A stretch of DNA of 64,000 bases from Rotaria socialis. Lineage: Eukaryota > Rotifera > Eurotatoria > Philodinida > Philodinidae. The stretch is from positions 1-64,000 of the forward strand of contig CAJNYU010003377.1 of NCBI GenBank assembly GCA_905331475.1, given 5' to 3'. Numbering within the stretch: the first letter of the stretch is position 1; each line of letters opens with the position of its first letter. Made by a program: the position numbers and the translations under genes. The notes below the pieces were generated by a model. That model saw only the letters and a list, made by a program, of their open reading frames with translations, was not told where the DNA came from and did no database searches. Below, piece by piece: positions 11,556-23,999 of this stretch.

Positions 11556-13681
11556 ATGCCGCCACAATTTAATATTGATGATTTCGAACGATTGAGTAAA
11601 GTTGGAGAAGGTAGAATGAAACTAATGCTGTCTAAGATTTTACTACGTCTTTTGTTTTTCTTTCAACAACGTAAGGTACTTATGGCATTGTGTATAAAGT
11701 TTGTCATCGGCCAACATCACAAATTTATGCTTTAAAAAAAATTCGATTAGAAGGCGAAGATGATGGTGTACCGGCAACGGCTATTCGCGAAATATCAATT
11801 CTAAAAGAACTTCGTCATCAGAGTATTGTTCAGTAGGTTTAAGAAAAAGAGGATCACAACTAGTAGATTCTGTATTTTATTGTCTTTAGACTTCGTGATG
11901 TTATTCTCACTGATGCACGCCTTTATTTAATATTCGAATATTTAGCTATGGATTTAAAAAAGTATTTTGATTGCTTGTGTGAAAATGAAGATATGGATGT
12001 TGGTCTAATTCGTGTATGAGAACAAAAAAAGAAAACTTATTAAATTTATTTCTATTCATTTATTTTTAGAGTTATACATATCAAATACTTGATGCATTAC
12101 TTTTTTGTCATTGCCGTCGAATAATTCATCGTGATTTAAAGTAAACGAATTAAATACTATATTATAGAAAATAACTGTATATTTTAGACCACAAAATCTG
12201 CTTGTGGATACGAAAGGTATTATTAAACTTGCTGATTTCGGTTTAGCAAGAGCTTTTAGTGTACCACTTCGAATATATACTCATGAGGTAAAAGATGATT
12301 AACTCTTATTTTGGATTTTAATTTTTTTTTGACTTAGGTTGTTACACTGTGGTATCGAGCACCTGAAGTATTACTCGGTGCATCACGCTATTCGTGTCCA
12401 GGTATGAATTGAAAAATAAATGAGATCTATCTAAATAGTTATTCACATATAAATTCAGTAACCTTTCCTATCTTTATTATAACAAATGAATTAAGGAAGA
12501 TGTTTTTTTCTTACCTGCTTATTAGACATTTACGTTAGATATTTAATTCAGTCTTCAATACAAACAAATATTGAAGTCTTACGACTATTTTGAATGAATT
12601 CATCTGTTTATAAACACTTTTAGCGCTCACAATGTATCATAGTATGAGTTTGTAGATAAGACTTTATTTCAAAATCTTTCTAGAGACTATCCAAGAGTCC
12701 AATAAATGCTCAATTCTTAAAAGCTACCGAGGTAAATCAGTTTTCGGAGTTTCGAAATATGATTCATACAAATTCTTTAGTAACTGATAAATAAATCAAG
12801 TATACTATTAGAGTTTCCCACAGAAAACATTAACAACGAATCCGATCCGAGACTTTCTTTTCTACCGAAAAGCAGAGCTATTTTTCTGGTATCAAAGCCA
12901 TGAGTTTTCCTTCGAAAATAGTTGCTTGAAATGCAATCATTTTTCGTTTCAAAAGTTGTATTATCATGGAACTATCTACAGTGACCAACTATTCTATTTG
13001 TTCATACTATAAAGAATTTCGAATCTCATTGCAAAACATTCTTCATAGTTTTAATGACGCTTGTGGAGAATTGCAGATGGATAAGTTAAACATAAATTTT
13101 GATATTTTTATACATTCGACTAAGTTTTTACTAAAGGAGGCTTTGACAAAGTTTGAAATATTATGGTTGTTTTTCTTTAGTTGATGTTTGGTCTGTTGGT
13201 TGCATATTTGCTGAAATGTATACAAAACGACCATTATTTCAAGGCGACTCAGAAATCGATCAGCTTTTTCGTATATTTCGGTAAATGACATGGTTTCAAC
13301 GATAAACTTGCATCCCATTGGATTTTATTCTAGAACACTTGGCACACCAACAGATGAAACATGGCCAGGTGTTGTATCATTACCAGAATTTAAATCTTCA
13401 TTTCCACGATGGAAACAGAGCAATGACTTATCATCATTACTGCATGATCGAGTGCGTGATGATGCTCTCGATTTATTGCTTGTACGTTAAAATACTTTTG
13501 TTTTGATTTTTTCCCTCATGAATCACTTTATTCTTTATAGAAAATGCTTGTCTATGATCCTGTAAGACGTATATCAGCTAAACAATGCCTTAATCATCCT
13601 TATTTTAAACATTTCGACCCACAAAATTTTCCTGTACCGGCACCCATTGTTGTACCTGTTGTCAAAGAAGGAGCCAAGTGA
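11556..13681 (+). CDS. Cyclin-dependent kinase, CDK1/CDK2-like, with PATAIRE helix
   Basis: Ser/Thr kinase of the cell-cycle CDK family. Nine exons: 11556-11610, 11676-11832, 11890-12013, 12070-12140, 12188-12287, 12338-12401, 13181-13280, 13334-13481, 13541-13681, about 319 residues. Visible motifs: Gly loop GEGTYG (residues 17-22) with the inhibitory Thr20/Tyr21 pair; catalytic Lys39; cyclin-binding helix PATAIRE (51-57) instead of PSTAIRE; HRDLKPQN with Asp134; DFGLARAF with Asp152; activation-loop Thr167 in [24 protein letters not shown] and LGTP, typical of CDK1/2/3. All catalytic residues are present, so it should be active. A 20-residue C-terminal tail rich in Pro and Val extends past the kinase fold. 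CDK1 versus CDK2 orthology cannot be decided by eye. Intron 6 (12402-13180) is long and featureless. Confidence 0.87.
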
Positions 13682-15015
13682 TATTATCAATGTATTACTT
13701 ATCATGTCAGATATAGATATATTTTTTCCTAGTTGATATGTGTTCAATATTGCTCTTCCATACAAAAAAACGACACTTTCTTTGATTTCCTTTTTCTCTT
13801 TTTTCTGTCACGTGTACCTATGACGTGAAAAATAATGAATCTGTACAAAGAATGATAAACATTAAAAAACAAACAAATACTTTCACAGAAGAAATACATA
13901 TGCATATTATTATTTCATTTTTTTTCTTCTCTATAGTGAAATGTAAATAATGAATAACCTCACTATACTTCGTCATTTATATATGGGTTGAATTATTAAA
14001 ATGATATTTAAAACCATAAATTTCAGGATATTCAGAGAAAACCTTATAGAACTCGTATCAATTCGACAGAAGATATATATTAAACATAAAGAAAGACTAT
14101 TTTCAAATAATTAGATTTTCATAAAATGACATAATGAGATAGAACGAAATCTATCTCTTGAATCGTAGCAAGTTTATTTGAAATTCAGCTCACGTCAGAA
14201 TCATATTAACGTTGTTATTCAACATTGTAATACCAGGAACAGAAATGATAGGAAAAAGATGTACTAGCCATCCAATTGATTATTTCTTAATGAGAAATTA
14301 AATTAACTGTAAAAATTGCATCGTTTGCAAATATTAAAAACAGTGCATAGGCATTCATTGATGGTTTCGATAATTATTATTTAGTTAAATCGTAAACAGA
14401 AAACGCTAATCATGTGTATTGAATATAATAAATTATTAGTTAATTATTAAATCTTTGATACAAATGGAATTTCCATACAATACTTGTAGCATAATCTTAA
14501 ACTTCTTCGTGAATCAAAAATGCAATCATTTTCACTATGCTATTCAATGTGATCATCAGCTGATATTCTTCACTCCTTTTTTCGCTGTGGCACGCCAAAT
14601 AAGATTTTTTCTTTTGGTCTTGAAAACGCAAATACTGCTCATATAATTCGTTTAACCATCATTATTCCCGTGTTTCTACAATACGAATTTTATTAAAATT
14701 GGCATAGATGACTTGTGAAAACTTCTGTAATATTTGATTCGCAAAATCTGAATGATCAAACAGAAAAGTTGATGCAGTTTTCAGCGAAGAAACCAATCTA
14801 AAAATAGCAAGCAAACTTGTGTTAAGTCGGTGTTATTTTTTCCATTTTTTGTAAGAATTTCTATTCATTATTCATTATATTTTTTTTCATGCTTTTCTTA
14901 AAGTAAAACAAGAAAGTTTACAATATCTTTGAAAAAAGTAACAATGACATAAAAAGAAATCTTTGTTTATACAAATATGATCTATTTACAATATTTATAT
15001 AATGGAATGAAGAAA
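13682..15015. other. Intergenic, no gene seen
   Basis: AT-rich DNA downstream of the CDK gene. No frame with recognisable family motifs on either strand. Confidence 0.45.
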
Positions 15016-15294
15016 TTAAAAATCATCATGGATTGTTTGAGTATATTCTTGTAGATAATTACGTATTTCAAGTTTAGATAAAAGATTTGACGATGGTATG
15101 AGACTATTTATTGATTGATTTGAACTTGTAGTTGATATTGTTGGTATAGATTTGTGTAAATTGGATTGACACTATTTCTTTTCGCCAAGTGATCGTTGTA
15201 TCCAATGAAAAGAGTAAACAATTAACCACATTATCTTTCTTGGTCGATATTGTTTGTTGATCGTTAGTTTTGTAAGTGTATGTGTGCTCTTCTG
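15016..15294 (-). CDS. Possible two 3' exons of an unidentified gene
   Basis: On the minus strand a frame from about 15294 to 15173 encodes a peptide that includes QYRPRKIMWLIVYSFHWIQ, with a hydrophobic stretch. A 48-bp candidate intron (15172-15125, GTGTCA...ACAAG) joins it in frame to a second segment, 15124-15016, reading SLIPSSNLLSKLEIRNYLQE and ending in TAA. The intron size matches the confirmed introns in this window, and the joined reading has coding-like composition. I cannot name a family or find upstream exons. It may be a decayed gene fragment. Confidence 0.3.
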
Positions 15295-17235
15295 TTATTG
15301 GTATTGTTTGTTGGGCCCTAAATATGATCATATAGGTATGAATCACACCGGTTGGAAATTTCAAGTGATTTCTTGGTTTATTACGTCATTTCGATTTCAC
15401 TATTAATTTACTTCCGTATCAATTTCACGACAGAGACAAATGTATATTAAAAGTGAACCTTCGCATATAGCATGGTTGAAAATCGTCATAAAAAGGCAGA
15501 TAATTTCGTTAATTTTGAGAAACAACGATGTTTTTGTTTATGTTGATTAATCACCAAATATCATGTGCTGTACATATTTTATCTAAATCAAAGAGATATT
15601 GTAGATATTCATTATTGAGATACAAAACAAATCGATAAATTCTATGCAAACAACAATGATGAACTAAGAACTTGTTGTAGAATTGAGAATTTCTTTGATA
15701 TGTTAACAAGACGATACCCGTGAACAATGGGCTTTATCTTAGAAAAGAAAAGTAGTCAAATATGGTAGCATGATATCTATACGATTGTGGGTTAAAATTA
15801 TAAACGTATAAGCATTGATCATTCAAAAGCAATAAAAAGAATGTTTGAAATTGTTATTTTTGTATAAGAAGAAAAATTGAGTAGTTCATCTTTTTACAGT
15901 TCTACTTGTCATTATCAATGTCTTTTTAAATTTGCGACTTTTCTTTTGGATAACACGAATTTTAAGTTTTTTTTTTCTTTTGAAAACAGTGATAAAGAGC
16001 ATAATTGTTTTTTGTTGGTGGCAATCAACTTCTTCAAGAAATTCTTCTGCATGTTCTCATAAATTTCACCGAAAATTCTGAAATGAAATCGTTTAATAGA
16101 AATTTTTCTATTGCCTCTAACACAGTACTGTGATTGTTCTATGTAAGAAAATTCAAACTAGACTAATGTCTGAACGGCAGTAAGATTCAATAGTTGCTAG
16201 ATATTTTTCTTCTTCTATACACCCTCATTGGTAAACACCCGCATGAACTATCGTATTGCATTTATAATTTTATGAGAAATTTATGTAAGTGCTATGCATG
16301 CATTTAACGTTTCAAGAAAGACAAAGTATTAAATATCAGTTCCGTTAATCTTGATAGATAATTATGAATTTAATCAAGTTTAGAGAGATAGTAAAGATTT
16401 CATTTTAACATTTTTTCAATTAATGAGCTACTCAGTATATAAGTTCACTGTAAACTGGTTGATACTGAAGTAATGGCTTTGTAAAATAAAGTTCGTGAAA
16501 TTTTAACATGGAAAATTCTAATATACATGCCATGATGCTTATTTTGCATCAGAATCTCAATCAACGAGTTTTTTTGCTTGTATTGCAAGTCGTCAAAATA
16601 ATAACTTTCTGAAATAGTCACACATCCTTTAATGTAAATAATTGAAAGTATAGATTTGAATCGAATCAAATACATTCAATAAGACTAGAAAGTAGTTTTT
16701 CTGTATTGTGCTTCAAACTAACAATGTATTTCTTGTGTTGGTAGCATATACACCTCAAAATCAAATAATGTGTAAAAGAATCTTCGCAGGAAATTCGCTA
16801 GAACAATTGTTGTCGCAATTCGTATGGAATTGAAATGTGAAGCAACTCCGTAATTGCTGTTACTCATCAAAACGAGATAGATTGATTCTTTCTGTTTTCG
16901 AATAAAGCCTATTATTCTATTATTTTAATCTCTAAAGGAGAAATTATTTGTATTGCAAGTTGAACTGAAAAACTTTCGAGGCGATATGATTGTACATTTG
17001 ACAATAACAGAGGCAAAACATAAATATTTCAAGATTTTTATTTTCGTAGCCTTCCATTCACTCAAAAAAAGTATCATCAATCGATAGACTAGCAATAGTT
17101 TTATATGCATCTTTACAATCTAAGCGTATTTGCTATTTACATTAACAATTAGAAGTCTTTTTTGTTTTGTTAAAAGCCTAAGAGCGGTTTAATATTTTAT
17201 TATTAAAATAAATTATAAAAGATTTTAATGTCTGT
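15295..17235. other. Intergenic, no gene seen
   Basis: AT-rich sequence between the possible minus-strand exons and the first galectin. Small open frames on both strands lack recognisable motifs. Confidence 0.45.
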
Positions 17236-18490
17236 TTACATAGCAGAAACATTTGTAATTGAAACATCACCTTTAACTTGTAATGCTTGTACTTGTTGAA
17301 AGGGTAAACGGTGTCGAAAAGTGAACCATGGCTGACCATTATAATTAACCTAAATTATAGAATAAAACAAAATGTTTGCAAACTTTATCTTCTCTTCATA
17401 CTTGATAATGTTCTGGAAAGCAAATGATTTGAACATCAAAAGGCTGGCCAGGAACTAATGGAAATCCTCCTTGTTTTTCTTCGGCTCCCCAACCACCACC
17501 TTGACACGAATTACGTACTGCTTCACGTTGATCGAAACGTGGATTAAAATGAAATGCAACATCAGCTCCATTGTAATTTCCAGTTAATAAATTGAATTCA
17601 AATCGTGATGCATTATTATTTGAACGACCGCTGATAGTTATAACACGACCTAAACATTTTTCTATGATGATAAATTTATTGATGAAAAATAAATCTTACC
17701 AGGAAAGATGTTCATAGGTACAGGTGTTTCCTAAGAGAAATATTTTACAATGATGAATTTTACTATAGAACAAAAAATAAAATATGCTTACCATTGCAAA
17801 ACGCCATGGTTGGCCATATTGAGAACTCATGCCTGGATAGATTTGAACTTGTGTTAAATTAACATCACCTTTGACAGTCACTATTTCAGCTGCATTAAAT
17901 GGCATTCTATGAGGAAAATCAGCGGTATGTTGATTATTGACAGCTACCTTAAAAATTGAAAACAATAAAACAAAAAATATTTCATTTGCACGTATTGATG
18001 ATTTTTACTTTGAAACATTGTTCTGTAACCATAATAATAATACTAAATGGATGACCACGTGTCATATTCAATGGTTGACGGATTTCGCCTCCCCAACCAC
18101 CACCAGGTGCAGCATTTAATACCAATTGACGATCATTTAAGCGTGGATTAACATGTAAAATGATATCACCACGACGATTAGCCAAATTTACTTCAAATCT
18201 TTATTATTGAATTTCGAATTAAATTGGATACCATTTAAGACATCGTTTACTCACCGGTCAGCGATTGCAGTACCATGAACATGTACTTGAGTACCATAGC
18301 TAATGGGTGGTGAGATCGGTGCTTCATAGGGAACACTCTACATCGAAAAGAGATAAATCAAAATAATCGATATAAAATTTCTTCAATCAAAACTTACATA
18401 GTGTTGAACGTGACCAGCTTGCTACAAGAAAAAATATATGAATAGATTTAACTAAAATCTTTATATGAAATTATTACGCACTTGACCCAT
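17236..18490 (-). CDS. Tandem-repeat galectin (two CRDs)
   Basis: Beta-galactoside-binding lectin of the bi-CRD type (galectin-4/8/9 architecture), presumably cytosolic or secreted without a signal peptide. Eight exons in minus order: 18490-18482, 18421-18398, 18337-18255, 18198-18009, 17947-17792, 17730-17700, 17649-17402, 17349-17236; about 284 residues. CRD1 has the sugar-site motif HVNPR, then VLN, then WGGEIR, i.e. the full H-N-R...N...W-E-R set. CRD2 has HFNPR, VRN and WGAEEK: the final Arg is replaced by Lys. The linker is short (around YGQPWRFAMETPVPMNIFP). It is paralogous to the galectin immediately upstream (19426-20905), with the same strand, similar exon pattern and a shared VPYEAPISP / VPYETPISP N-terminal segment, so it arose by tandem duplication. 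Confidence 0.88.
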
Positions 18491-19425
18491 TTTAATGAAA
18501 TAGAAAGTGTTGCAGAGTTCTTTACTGTGTGATAAGTATGTGGAGAAGTAATGTATGAGTTAAAATAACTTAATTTATATAACCGATTAGTTGGTGGTAG
18601 AGAAAAAACTAGAAGAAGATAAGGTGACATCATAGTTATTCAGCACAGTAAGATCTTATCTTGTCGATCAAACACGACAACAACAAAAATTAGAAGGTGC
18701 AGTCCAGCAAATATAAATATTTGGTAGTCCTTCATAGTAACCAAAATTGTTATCAAAAAACCGACAATACACAAGTGAGAAGAAAGGAGAAAAGGAACGA
18801 TCAACAAAATTAGTTTAAGTGTCAATAAAATTTCGGAATGAAGCGTGTTTCTTTTAACATTTTCATATCTTAGACCTTGAAAAAGAAGAAAAACTTATCG
18901 AGTATAACAAAAATTTAATATTCTTGCAAACAAGATATTTTGTTAATAAATATACTGAATAAATCGAAAGACAACTTTTAGATAAACACCTAACAATAAA
19001 CCTGTTTATTCATTGTACTTTAGTTTAGTTGAAAGACATTGAAATGTTGATCATCTTCAATCAAGCGGTTAGATACGACGACGACTAACTATTTAGAGTC
19101 GTATAGTTTTACAGTAGATTTCATAATTATAAAAATTCAAAATAAATAAGTTTATTAATAGAAAAAAATGTAAACAACAAGAATATAATCATCAAAAAAA
19201 TTGTAATAATTCAAAAATAATCATACATTAGCTTTCTCGAATATAGTCTCTCTCGGCAAACAACTATTGCGTAGGATATAATCAGTTAAAAATAATGCTT
19301 TTAAAATGTTTTTGAAGTATTTTATTTCATTTGAAGAAAATAGATAAAAAGAATTCTTTAAATTAAATTAAATTCAATATTTTTCATTAAAAAAGCCTGT
19401 CAATAATAGAAATTTCCATGTCTCT
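18491..19425. other. Intergenic between the two galectins
   Basis: About 0.9 kb of AT-rich sequence with no recognisable gene. It should contain the promoter of the 17236-18490 gene and the 3' end of the 19426-20905 gene. Confidence 0.5.
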
Positions 19426-20905
19426 TCAAATTTGACCAACACTTGTAACTGTGATGTCACCTTTATATTGAAGAGCCATAACCTAAATAGAGATTTTATT
19501 GTGAAGAAAATGAACTCTACACTTTATTAATAAGACTTACAGAACCAGCAGGGATCTTATGATAGAATTCAGCGATAAGTTGATTGTTCATAAATATCTA
19601 ATTGAGATGTTAAATTTTATCTAGAATAGCTCAAAACAATACTATTGATATCTTACTGTATATTTATCTGGATTACATGTAATTTGCAAATCAATTTGTA
19701 TACCTGGCATCAACGGCATATAGGCTGGAAATGGTTGATTTTCTTCCTGACCCCATTGTCCATTTTGTCGATGATTTTTAACAATTTTACGTACATCAAA
19801 ACGAGGGTTAAAATGAAAAGCAATATCATCGGTATCATTATATCCTTGTAGTAGATTAAGTTCAAATCGTTGTGCACCAGGAGGAATAAAACCTCGCACG
19901 AAAATACGAGAACCAGGATGTATTCTACATGATTGTATGGATGGTACTCCGCCACCACCCATCTACATTAGATCATAAAAATAGCAATATGTGAAAAGAA
20001 TATAATTACTGGAAAAGAGGGTGTTGGAACAACACCAGGAACTGATGGAAATCCGAAACCAACGTTAAAATCTCCACCAAATGATGGTTGTCCAAACGAT
20101 GGTTGACCAAATGATGGTTGACCAAACGATGGTTGTCCAAACGATGGTTGACCAAACGATGGCTGACCAAACGATGGTTGACCAAATGGCATGTTTACTC
20201 CCATTGGAGGAATATTCATTGAACTACCCATACCTCCCCCATAAACTTGAACTGATTCTAAATTAATATCGCCTTTGACTTGAACTAATTGAGCCAAATA
20301 CATTGGTACTCGTTGGTAGAATTCACAAACATGTGAATTGTTGACAGCAATCTTTTTATATTTGATACAAAAAGAAAAACAAAATGAACTTCTCCCATTA
20401 AAACAAATTATAACATACATTAAAACCATTATTCGTAGCCATAATAACTAATGTAAATCGAACTCCACGTTGCATTGGTAATGGTTGACGTTGTTCTTGG
20501 CCCCATGCACCTCGTTGAGCTAAATATAACAAGATAGAATAACAGATGTTAGTAAGCATATATTTATACGTTAATATCATACCGCTATTAAGGATGAGTG
20601 CAGCAGCATCAAAACGTGGATTAAAATGTAGAACAATATCATCTTGCTGGTTTTTTAGATTAACTTCAAATCTAGTTCATAAAAATTTTAAAAGAAAACT
20701 AAATATTAAAATGAATCAAATTACTGGCTTCCTGTCGGTGTACCACTAACATGAATTTGGATACCAGCTGAAAGTGAAGGTGATATTGGTGTTTCATAAG
20801 GTACACGCTAGTATTAAAAAGACATTTTAAGCTAGGAGAACAATACTAAGTTTTATAAGATTTTACCAGTCCAAAGCCGGTGTTAACGGAAAAATTTGGA
20901 TACAT
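19426..20905 (-). CDS. Tandem-repeat galectin with FGQPS-repeat linker
   Basis: Second bi-CRD galectin. Eight exons in minus order: 20905-20867, 20807-20725, 20671-20583, 20519-20419, 20351-20010, 19962-19657, 19597-19541, 19482-19426; about 357 residues. CRD1 carries HFNPR, LILN and WGQEQR (complete sugar-site set). CRD2 carries HFNPR, IVKN and WGQEEN, with the last Arg replaced by Asn. The two domains are joined by a long Gly/Pro/Phe-rich linker (GGGMGSSMNIPPMG, then seven FGQPS units, then FPSVPGVVPTPSFP). The whole linker lies in one 342-bp exon. Such a low-complexity repeat recalls the self-association tail of galectin-3, but here it sits between two CRDs. No signal peptide. It is a close paralogue of the downstream galectin. 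Confidence 0.88.
20079..20183 (-). repeat. Seven-copy 15-bp coding minisatellite (FGQPS units)
   Basis: Seven head-to-tail 15-bp units of the type AAACGATGGTTGACC (plus-strand reading), differing by single silent-type changes, and a partial eighth unit. On the minus strand each encodes F-G-Q-P-S in the galectin linker. Unit length is a multiple of three, so copy-number change keeps the frame. Confidence 0.92.
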
Positions 20906-20943
20906 GTTGTTTAAAAATTGAATTTAGTTTAATCTAATGAATA

Positions 20944-20973
20944 GAAGAAGAAGAAGAAGAAGAAGAAGAAGAA
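20944..20973. repeat. (GAA)n microsatellite
   Basis: Uninterrupted GAA triplets just upstream of the galectin start on the minus strand. Confidence 0.9.
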
Positions 20974-23900
20974 AAACAAGATCGTATTTAGAACGTTTTT
21001 TCTGTCTTCTTATAGATATGTTTATTTACTATCTGACCTTATCAACATAGTCACATCAACGCTTTGTTCTTGGTTATTTAGCTTTTCTTTTTTCTCTCGA
21101 AAGATCTGCTTACATCTTTAGTTTTTTTCTCCACAGTATCACAAGCACTAAATAGAGTTCGTGAATTTTATTCAAAAGATAAACAACTTAGATAATGACA
21201 CAATGCTATTCACTATGCATGAATATTTCAATTAACATACATTGATAAAGTCCATTTTTTGTTGCTTAACAATAGACTTTGAATGGAAAGAGAACATGTA
21301 GATTTCTTATCGACCGAATAGAAATTTAGAACAAGCAAAGTGATAAACGGCGGAGAATTGACCTGATACATGTGGATCCCTTTATTTTTTTGCATATACT
21401 CACACTTGTTTTCGTGATTGTCGTTCGGTGTAAACAATGGTATCAATCATTTCAATCTACTGACAAACAGCAGCTAAATTATGAGTAGTGCTTACAATTG
21501 CAACTAATATTAAGTGCAAAATGTTATTGTTTTCAGGCGTCCTTTTATTAGTGGATCATTTAAACATAGAAAATTCTATGTAGATACTCAACGGCATCGA
21601 TTAGATAAATGAAATAAATGAATTGATTAGAATTTTATTTCAAATGCCATAAGAAATATAAACAAAGCATAACAATTTTTGTTTATTAGTGGTCGTGTTT
21701 GTGCTGATTAAAAATATTAAGCACATACTGAAGTACTATATTCAGTCACAATTGTTAGGATAAGGTTTTCTTTATGATTATTAACTTTCAACTGTAGTAA
21801 TATTAAGTTTGTCAGTCTAATTTACCGATTCAAAATGGCTACCATTTCATGGAATCTTAAAATATTTATTACTTTTTTGCAAATTCATATGACTTTATTC
21901 ATTTATCGTTATTCGTGGACTCTTCTTCAATAGATGAAAACAAAAAAATCTTAAACTCATTTGTAAATTTGTAATTGATCAGAAATGGATCCTAGCGCTC
22001 ATGAACATATCGGATTTATGAAAAGGATAGGATACCATCACAAGTTTAAAATATACTTAATGTTATAATAATACAATAATATGACATCTAATAATATAAC
22101 GCTTCTTTCTTGAAGAATGCCATAGCTAAAACTTAATCGATAAATGCCAGGTGTAATTGTTAACACTATTAATACTATACATATTATAACCACTATTGAC
22201 ATGGACAGCATCAAAATCCTCAATAGTACTGATACTAAATGTTCAGTGGCTAATAGATCACTAAAGCTATTTTCTGCACTTTTAAAACATACTTAACATT
22301 GTAACGATTTTTTCGTTTGTTTATTTGGTATTCACATCATGTAATCGAATGAACTAGTCGTTGTTTGTTGTCAATTCAAAATAATACAGATTATTAATAG
22401 TTGGGTTTTGTTTAAAGAAAGTCATCTATTTTAATTAGATGATATTTTGCTTATACAAATTATCTAACTGGTGAAAAATCAAGGATAAAAGTACACGCAG
22501 TCATACTTTTTAATCGTCAGTAATATAGTATCCTTAGTATTTAGAAATACTCATAGAACACATAAAAATGATGACTATCTGAAAAATGCCAAAACAGAAC
22601 AGAATATTGGGAAGAGTTGCTAGAATCCGGCTCCGCTGGAATATCGGGCTACATCATTAACACACACTACTTCTCACTAAAAACTATCCATAAAATGAAT
22701 GGCCAATGAAATAAAGTTCTATTTTGAAAATTCACATATATGATAGGATATTTATTTTCAATCCATATTCTTACTAAAATCGACCGTTTTTATACGATGT
22801 AAACACTCACAATATTGCAGAGTAAAATAAGAAGTTGATAAAAAAATAAATAAAATGAAAACTGAAAAATCTCTTTTCGCTGTCCTCTAATTACCACTTT
22901 CGAAAGCTGTTCAATTAAAAAATATTGACTCATCTTTGAAAAACTATTTTGTACAATTGTTGTCTTAGCTTTTTTACATGTAGAAAACCGACAATGATAC
23001 GTTGAATGAATCTAAATATTTTTTTTCGTTCGATAGATAATGTTTGCATGTGGAACAAGAGTAAAAAATCTAAAATTTTTTCCATGATGTAACTATCTAC
23101 CTTGATTCTTGCACTGTATTAGCTACCGTCTTGATCGTTTTTATACGAGTTCTTGGCTTGAATTTATGACCCTAACCGACTGAATTGATCTTCTGTTTGT
23201 TCCTATAGGAGAGTATACGAAACGGTCTAAAGATTCGCATGTATATTTTTGTAATATATTCATACGATAACCATGCATGTACGACATCCGTACGATTACC
23301 ATCATCATCCACTGTAGCAACTCAGTAGAAAATATGAATCTCTCGAGTGATGTATGCATGAAAACATTGTACACAAAAATATTCTTAGTAAATAGAGGAT
23401 ACTGAATGAAAAGAAATCGTTCAGTATTATTATAGAAGTCAGTTGTATCGCTCTCATTATATATTTATTCGAGTAACATTTTTTATGTTTGTGCAACTCC
23501 ATCATTTATACCCAACTTTTATAATGATGTATTCATGCGTTGTAGTTCGTTTCCTAAGAGTATCTAGCTGCTGCTCATCACTGTATGAAGCCAATATCAA
23601 TTGCAGTTGCTATATTTTCATTATGATATCTACAGTGAAGTGCACAAATTGATATTGTATGAAGCAGTAGACACGATGCTTTCTTCATCATTCCATTTTC
23701 ATTCTAAAAAGACGTTGTTCGAATTGCAAATCTCTTATAAATAAACAGGATGTTATGAATAACATTCGATGATGGAAAAATAATAATAATAACATTGTGA
23801 GAGGTTTAGTTCGAACATTTTTTTGATTTTGAATAATTTATCAATATGCTTATATATATATATATATATAAATATATATATTTCTTCTGACTTTTTTTAT

Positions 23901-23999
23901 TGTATTTTTTTCTGTTCAAATGAATATAAATAAACGACAATATCAGAAGACAAGAGTATATATATTTGCAGTAAAATGTATACAAATCTCTGCGTGCGA
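20974..23999. other. 3 kb with no recognised gene; AT microsatellite near the right end
   Basis: AT-rich DNA. A (TA)n tract lies at about 23850-23882. A minus-strand open frame at 22038-22223 begins with a hydrophobic, signal-anchor-like segment (MRILMLSMSIVVIICIVLIV), but no partner exon was found. No mobile-element termini noticed. Confidence 0.4.

Noticed and set aside
20081..20266. Plus-strand open frame made of MVDQT-like repeats
   Set aside because: It is the antisense reading of the galectin FGQPS repeat; the minus-strand gene explains it fully.
22038..22223. Minus-strand frame with a signal-anchor-like start
   Set aside because: Only one hydrophobic run, no partner exons, no family match. 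AT-rich DNA gives such Ile/Leu/Tyr-rich frames by chance.
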